64,000 bases of DNA, taken from the NCBI RefSeq assembly GCF_000013705.1, contig NC_007947.1, forward strand, positions 2,046,001 through 2,110,000, given 5' to 3'. The notes under the pieces were generated by a model. The model saw only the letters and a program-made list of their open reading frames with translations, was not told the origin of the DNA and did not search any database. This document shows positions 59,547 through 64,000 of the stretch, one piece after another (the stretch's first letter is position 1; every line of letters begins with the position of its first letter). A program made the position numbers and the translations under genes. The DNA is from Methylobacillus flagellatus KT. Lineage in GTDB: Bacteria > Pseudomonadota > Gammaproteobacteria > Burkholderiales > Methylophilaceae.

Positions 59547-59975
59547 TCAGGGCTTTCTTTGCAGAGACTTGTTCAGCCAGGAGGAAAATGGGGTTGGCAC
59601 CGGCTCGGCTGCCGAGGGTGTCAGTGGGATTTCCTCTCCTGGTTCCAGGTCAGCCAGGCTGGTGACCTGGCCGGGCGCAACGCCCAGCACCAGCCAACGA
59701 CCAGCGACCGCGACCACCACCACCCGCTCGCGGCTGCCAACGCTGACACCGCCGACAATGCGCGCCACGGATTGCTGCTTGAGCCCCGGCGTCATCCGCT
59801 TCATCAGCCAGGCAATCGTCACCATCACGCCCAGTACCAATGCCAGGCCCAATACCATGCGCAGCAGACTGCCCGTGGCAGACACCTCATCGCCGGCAGC
59901 GCCAGCCAATGCGGGTTGGAGCATCCCACCTGCCAGGGCCAGCCGATACAGGGCCGAATGTAGTGTATGCTTCAT
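59547..59975 (-). CDS. fliO: Flagellar export protein FliO
   Basis: 142 residues. Signal peptide-like N-terminus, one membrane helix (LLRMVLGLALVLGVMVTIAW, about 38-57), then a small cytoplasmic domain with VGGVSVGSRERVVVVAVAGR, then WLVLGVAPGQVTSLADL. This is the FliO pattern, and it lies between fliN and fliP as expected. FliO helps FliP assemble and is often poorly conserved, so position adds weight. Confidence 0.9.
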   Translation of the reverse strand: MKHTLHSALYRLALAGGMLQPALAGAAGDEVSATGSLLRMVLGLALVLGVMVTIAWLMKRMTPGLKQQSVARIVGGVSVGSRERVVVVAVAGRWLVLGVAPGQVTSLADLEPGEEIPLTPSAAEPVPTPFSSWLNKSLQRKP

Positions 59976-59989
59976 GAGAACCGGCTCTG

Positions 59990-60418
59990 TTACTTGTTGA
60001 TTTTACGGATACGCTCGGCCGGGGTGATGATGTCGGTCAGGCGGATGCCGAACTTGTCATTCACCACCACGACTTCACCCTGGGCAATCAGGCACCCGTT
60101 CACCAACACATCCATCGGCTCTCCAGCCAGGCCATCCAGCTCGACCACAGATCCCTGGGCCAGCTGCAGCAGATTCTTGATGGCAATCTTGGTGCGGCCC
60201 AGCTCCACAGTGAGCTGTACGGGAATATCCAGGATGAAGTCGATGTCATTCTGGGTCTCATGCAATTTATTCTTGGACGAAAACTCAGTGAACACCGGCG
60301 CCTGCTCTGCCTTGTTGTCCTGCAACGCCGAGGCCTCGGCTTGCTCCGCCTGGCTCTGCTCCGCCATGGCGGCGCCCCAGTCGTCCATTAATTGCTCATC
60401 ATTGGGATCAATCGCCAT
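59990..60418 (-). CDS. fliN: Flagellar C-ring switch protein FliN
   Basis: 142 residues. The N-terminal 65 are acidic and alanine/glutamine-rich. The C-terminal SpoA domain has DFILDIPVQLTVELGRTKIA, then IKNLLQLAQGSVVELDGLAG and LIAQGEVVVVNDKFGIRLTD. It overlaps the fliM stop by 11 bp, so translation is coupled. With FliM and FliG it forms the switch. Confidence 0.97.
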   Translation of the reverse strand: MAIDPNDEQLMDDWGAAMAEQSQAEQAEASALQDNKAEQAPVFTEFSSKNKLHETQNDIDFILDIPVQLTVELGRTKIAIKNLLQLAQGSVVELDGLAGEPMDVLVNGCLIAQGEVVVVNDKFGIRLTDIITPAERIRKINK

Positions 60419-61415
60419 CGGGCACCTCTCCTTTTACATATTCGCTGGAATTCGATCGCAGCAATTTCTCTACGCGCAATGCATATTGGCCATTGAAGAC
60501 ACCATATTTGCACTGCATGACAGGCACATTGTCCACCTTGGCCTCGATTTCCTCGGAAATCGACAGCGGTATCACGTCGCCCACCTTCATGTTGAGGATA
60601 TCCCCCAGCGTCATTTCCGCCTTTGCAAGGTCAGCGATGAGCATCACTTCCGCACTCTGTATCTGCTGCGTCATGAGACGCACCCAACGCTTGTCCACAC
60701 CCAGCGCCTCGCCCTGGAGTGGTGAGGTCAGCAGATCGCGGATAGGCTCGATCATCGAATAGGGAAAACAGAAATGGATCTCGCCGCTGGCGGAACCCAG
60801 TTCGATATTGAAGGTGGTGGACACTACAACTTCATTGGGAGTCGCGATATTGGCAAACTGCGTGTTCATTTCGGAACGTATATATTCGAACTCCAGCTTA
60901 TATACCGGTTCCCAGGATTTGGCATAGGTCTCGAACACGATCGCCAGCACCCGCTGGATGATGCGCTGTTCGGTCTGTGTGAAGTCCCTGCCTTCGACGC
61001 GCGTATGAAATCGCCCGTCGCCACCGAAGAGGTTATCCACGATCAAGAAGACCAGCGTCGGGTCAAACACCATCAGCGCCGTACCCCGCAGCGGCTTCAT
61101 CTGTACCAGGTTGAGGTTGGTCGGCACCACCAGGTTACGAATGAACTCGCTATATTTTGAAATCTTCACCGGCCCGACCGATACCTCCGTGGTACGGCGC
61201 AGGAAATTGAACAGCCCAATACGCAGCAAACGGGCAAACCGCTCATTGATGATTTCCAATGTCGGCATACGCCCGCGGACAATACGCTCCTGGGTCGCCA
61301 GGTTGTATTCGCGCACCCCGGCCGGGTCAAGGGCAGGCGTATCATCCTCCTGCTCATTGGTCACCCCCCTGAGCAGAGCATCGACTTCTTCCTGTGAGAG
61401 AAAATTATCCGCCAT
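60408..61415 (-). CDS. fliM: Flagellar switch protein FliM
   Basis: 335 residues. The N-terminal CheY-binding segment DNFLSQEEVDALLRGV (residues 3-18) is complete. The middle CheC-like domain has GLFNFLRRTTEVSVGPVKIS, then SLDPTLVFLIVDNLFGGDGR-type sequence (here FDPTLVFLIVDNLFGGDGRF). The C-terminal SpoA domain has AEMTLGDILNMKVGDVIPLS. It binds phospho-CheY at the motor. Confidence 0.97.
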   Translation of the reverse strand: MADNFLSQEEVDALLRGVTNEQEDDTPALDPAGVREYNLATQERIVRGRMPTLEIINERFARLLRIGLFNFLRRTTEVSVGPVKISKYSEFIRNLVVPTNLNLVQMKPLRGTALMVFDPTLVFLIVDNLFGGDGRFHTRVEGRDFTQTEQRIIQRVLAIVFETYAKSWEPVYKLEFEYIRSEMNTQFANIATPNEVVVSTTFNIELGSASGEIHFCFPYSMIEPIRDLLTSPLQGEALGVDKRWVRLMTQQIQSAEVMLIADLAKAEMTLGDILNMKVGDVIPLSISEEIEAKVDNVPVMQCKYGVFNGQYALRVEKLLRSNSSEYVKGEVPDGD

Positions 61416-61436
61416 GGTCGTCTGGGCCAGGATTGG

Positions 61437-61943
61437 CTACTGGATCACAAATGAAGTGAAGAACACATCGCTCACCGCCTGGGGCTTGGCGCCTGGGGAG
61501 AACGGCTCGGAAAGCTGGGCAATGATTTCGCTGGCCAGGGCCTTTTTGCCGTCAATGTTCAGCAGCTCGGAAGATTTCTTGCTGCTCAATAGGATCAGGA
61601 TACGGTTGCGTACACTGGGCATGTGCTTCTTGATGATATCCGCCTGCGCCTGGTCTTCCACCTGCACCGTCAGGTCTACCTGCAGATACTGATCGTCCGG
61701 ATCCGGCTGCAGATTGACGGTGAATGTATCCAGGGTGACGAACACCGGCTCCTTGGCGACGACCTTTTCCTCCCTAGGCTTATCCTGCTGATTGCCGTCA
61801 TGTTGCTTGAGATACCAATAGGCGCCACCGGCACCGAGTACTGCCACCAGCAAGCCCCCAATCAAGGCCAGGATCAAGCCCTTCTTTGATCCCTTTTGCT
61901 GAGTATCCTTCGCCGCCCCTTGTTTTGCCGCCTGCTGTGCCAT
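61437..61943 (-). CDS. fliL: Flagellar basal body-associated protein FliL
   Basis: 168 residues: a short cytoplasmic start, one membrane helix (LILALIGGLLVAVLGAGGAY, about 28-47) and a periplasmic domain with FVTLDTFTVNLQPDPDDQYL, then QVDLTVQVEDQAQADIIKKH and the C-terminal VSDVFFTSFVIQ. FliL surrounds the stators. A 197-bp gap upstream to fliK contains no recognised gene; it may hold a promoter for fliL-fliR. Confidence 0.94.
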   Translation of the reverse strand: MAQQAAKQGAAKDTQQKGSKKGLILALIGGLLVAVLGAGGAYWYLKQHDGNQQDKPREEKVVAKEPVFVTLDTFTVNLQPDPDDQYLQVDLTVQVEDQAQADIIKKHMPSVRNRILILLSSKKSSELLNIDGKKALASEIIAQLSEPFSPGAKPQAVSDVFFTSFVIQ

Positions 61944-62140
61944 GTTGCATCCTTCGCCGTTTTGCTATCTGTTGGGAAACATTATGAAAGAATCGCCAAA
62001 ATAGTATGCGGGAAACAGAAGGAGGAAAGTACGCCAAATCCATGAATCGCCGCCATGATGAGCAGGGGCTGAGATAATCAGTGGAGGAGCACTTCCTGAC
62101 ATTGCCGCCATTGCGTCGGGAAGCACATGGTCAACACTCG

Positions 62141-63262
62141 TCAGGCAAACGTGTCTACCAGGCCCATCACCTTCGCGGCCTTGGTTAGGACCTCGCTGGT
62201 GTCATCGCCGTGACTTGCCACATCACCGCCGGACATGCCAGCTGCCTGCTGTTGTGCTTCATGTTGCCCCGACCGCACATTGGCTTGCCCCAGCTGCAAT
62301 CCGGATTCGCTCATCATCTGGCGCAAGTTGTCCATGCCATCCTCAAGCGCCCTGCGTACATCCGCCTGTTCCGAGAGAAAGGTGGCATCCGCCTGGTTGT
62401 TGTGCACATGGATCACCACCTGCAATGGTCCGAGATCCGGTGGATTCAATGTCAGTGAGGCGGTCTGTTCTCCGCCGGCTACCATCCATACCACTTTTTG
62501 TCCAATCGCCTGGTTCCAGCCGGGATGCCCAAAGGGGACAGGCACCTGGCTGCTGCGCACATCCATCGCCGCCGTCACCTGTTGTGTTTGCTGCACCTGC
62601 GGCGAAGATGTCGTCACAGCTGGCTGAACTTGCTGTCCCTGCTCCAGCGCATCAGCAAACAGCGAGTTGTCACCGCCCGATGCAGGCTTGACTGATGCAG
62701 CCGCTGCTGCCGGCAGTTCAGCCTTGTCCCACTCGGGCTCCGGCTCATCCAGCTGACCCCCACCAATCCATGCTACAGGCTCCCGCTTCACATCGAGACT
62801 GTCCGCCTCTTGCGACTCCACTGCGGGGCGGCGCTGCACATCGGCACTGACCACGGCCAAGGCCGACTCTACATCAGCAGATACAGGTAATTGCTCAGCA
62901 ATCGCCAATTCGGCCTCTTCTCCCAGCAATACTTGATCTTCAGTCATGGCCGACAACCCAGTTTCAGGGGAGAATCCTTGCTCAGCATTGAGCTCAGGCG
63001 CAATCAGTCCAAGGGTTTCTGGACTGACGCCCTGCTGTCTCTCATCGCCCAGCCTGAGCTGCAATTGCAGACGTTGACGCTGCAATGCTTGCTCTGGACC
63101 TCCTCCCTGCCTGGCTTCGGTTTGCACCTGCTTGGCAAGTACATCCTTGAAAGCCGGTCCATCATGGGTAGCATTCGCCTGCTTTGCCGTCTTGGCGGCA
63201 GCAGCGCTTGCTGCGGTATTCGTGAGAATGGCAGCCTGGTTGGGCATGGGAATATTCTGCAT
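62141..63262 (-). CDS. fliK: Hook-length control protein FliK
   Basis: 373 residues. The long N-terminal part is low-complexity and rich in Q, A, E and S, acting as the secreted ruler. The C-terminal Flg_hook domain (about 255-345) has GWNQAIGQKVVWMVAGGEQT, then ASLTLNPPDLGPLQVVIHVH and ATFLSEQADVRRALEDGMDN. It switches FlhB specificity once the hook is long enough. It starts 12 bp after fliJ. Confidence 0.93.
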   Translation of the reverse strand: MQNIPMPNQAAILTNTAASAAAAKTAKQANATHDGPAFKDVLAKQVQTEARQGGGPEQALQRQRLQLQLRLGDERQQGVSPETLGLIAPELNAEQGFSPETGLSAMTEDQVLLGEEAELAIAEQLPVSADVESALAVVSADVQRRPAVESQEADSLDVKREPVAWIGGGQLDEPEPEWDKAELPAAAAASVKPASGGDNSLFADALEQGQQVQPAVTTSSPQVQQTQQVTAAMDVRSSQVPVPFGHPGWNQAIGQKVVWMVAGGEQTASLTLNPPDLGPLQVVIHVHNNQADATFLSEQADVRRALEDGMDNLRQMMSESGLQLGQANVRSGQHEAQQQAAGMSGGDVASHGDDTSEVLTKAAKVMGLVDTFA

Positions 63263-63274
63263 GGTCGCTCCTGC

Positions 63275-63727
63275 TCATTGCCTTGTTTGGTTACGGCTCA
63301 CACGCATGGCATGTTCATCCATCATTTTCTGGTCCCGCTTGAGCTCGATGGCGTTTTCACGCTTGTCGGCACGGTCGATCAAGACGTCGTAGGACATTTT
63401 CTTCTTCTGGCATTCCTGCCACTCCTGCTTGCGCAGATGGTGCACTTGGCGCAAACGCTCGACATTCTCAGTCTGGCTGGTGATAGCCTGCGACAGCTTG
63501 CCGAGAAAGCTCTGGTAGTTCTGGTAAATTTCCGCCGTCATGCCATTCGCCATGGCATGATCCCGTTGGCTGACATAATCGGCACGGTATTGCAGCAACA
63601 GGTTCAGGCTGTTTTCCGCTTCCGCCAATTGCCGGCTGGCCTCGCCCAGCCGATTGACAGCGACATCCACCGCCTTCCCCGCCAAGTCCTGCAATGTCGT
63701 CAATACCACCTTTTTATGGGTAGGCAT
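63275..63727 (-). CDS. fliJ: Flagellar export chaperone FliJ
   Basis: 150 residues, predicted as a two-helix coiled coil. LQDLAGKAVDVAVNRLGEAS, then LLQYRADYVSQRDHAMANGM and YQNYQSFLGKLSQAITSQTE follow the FliJ pattern. It links the FliI ATPase ring to FlhA. It starts 24 bp after fliI. Confidence 0.93.
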   Translation of the reverse strand: MPTHKKVVLTTLQDLAGKAVDVAVNRLGEASRQLAEAENSLNLLLQYRADYVSQRDHAMANGMTAEIYQNYQSFLGKLSQAITSQTENVERLRQVHHLRKQEWQECQKKKMSYDVLIDRADKRENAIELKRDQKMMDEHAMRVSRNQTRQ

Positions 63728-63751
63728 GCCATTTTCCCCTTGACCTGTTCA

Positions 63752-64000
63752 TCAATTCGCTCCCGCCGTCCCCACCAGGCTGGCCAGCGCATCAACGCTG
63801 TCAGTCCAGCTTGCGGACTCTTTGATATCCTGTTGCAGAAATGCCTCGATGGCTTCGTGCCGCATGATGGCTTCATCCAGTACCGGGTCGCTACCGCTTT
63901 CATAAGCGCCTACATTGATCAGATCCTGGTTGCGTGTATAGCGAGAGTTGAGCTGCTTGAGCTTGCGTGCATTTTTCTGGTGCTCAGGCGAGGTGATATT
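63752..64000 (-). CDS. fliI: Flagellar export ATPase FliI (C-terminal 82 residues)
   Basis: The minus strand is open from the window edge to a TGA at 63752-63754. The visible part reads LKQLNSRYTRNQDLINVGAY, then ESGSDPVLDEAIMRHEAIEA, which is the C-terminal domain of FliI. The ATPase core lies outside the window. It precedes fliJ and fliK in the usual order. Confidence 0.94.
   Translation of the reverse strand, partial: NITSPEHQKNARKLKQLNSRYTRNQDLINVGAYESGSDPVLDEAIMRHEAIEAFLQQDIKESASWTDSVDALASLVGTAGAN

Overview
This window looks like chromosomal DNA of a motile betaproteobacterium. The Methylophilaceae (Methylobacillus or a close relative) fit best. This placement is inference from gene content and order, moderate GC content, an FlhDC-controlled flagellar regulon that also has FlhF/FlhG, and a LuxR-type regulator resembling Methylobacillus EpsA. 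No database search was run. No prophage, insertion sequence or CRISPR array was seen.

Left part (1-18.5 kb), housekeeping genes. On the minus strand lie pyrG-kdsA-eno (eno cut by the window edge), nnrD/E, mtnA, a TatD-type nuclease, ribD, nrdR and glyA. On the plus strand follow a class I fumarase, an Old Yellow Enzyme reductase, iscX, a phosphomannomutase/phosphoglucomutase and a retropepsin-like protease. A decayed GNAT acetyltransferase and a second phosphoglucomutase follow on the minus strand, then a tRNA-Lys(CUU) with its own promoter and terminator. The AT-rich gap between mtnA and tatD holds two 56-bp repeats, each carrying three DnaA-box-like 9-mers.

Middle part (19-36 kb), regulation and chemotaxis. 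A stand-alone cyclic-nucleotide-binding-domain protein is divergent from the EpsA-like LuxR regulator. A long minus-strand array then reads flhD-flhC-membrane methyltransferase-motA-motB-CheZ-like protein-cheY-cheA-cheW-two chemoreceptors-cheR-cheD-cheB-cheY-cheZ. It links the flagellar master regulator, one stator pair and a complete adaptation-capable chemotaxis pathway.

Right part (36.5-64 kb), flagellum. Plus strand: flhB-flhA-flhF-flhG-fliA-motC-motD. Minus strand: flgA, flgM, flgN. Plus strand: flgBCDEFGHIJKL. Minus strand: fliI(partial)-fliJ-fliK-fliL-fliM-fliN-fliO-fliP-fliQ-fliR, followed by an EAL/HDOD protein. Together these encode most of the export gate, rod, hook, P/L rings, hook-filament junction, C-ring, two stators, sigma-28 and anti-sigma-28. 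Flagellin, cap, fliE, fliF, fliG and fliH are not in the window.

The most interesting points are: an FlhG that keeps the FlhF-activating N-terminal motif but has lost its P-loop, encoded in an unusually long overlap with flhF; a second, CheZ-like protein with the DxxxQ phosphatase signature; a sigma-28-type promoter and mutually exclusive hairpins upstream of flhD; and the DnaA-box repeat pair.
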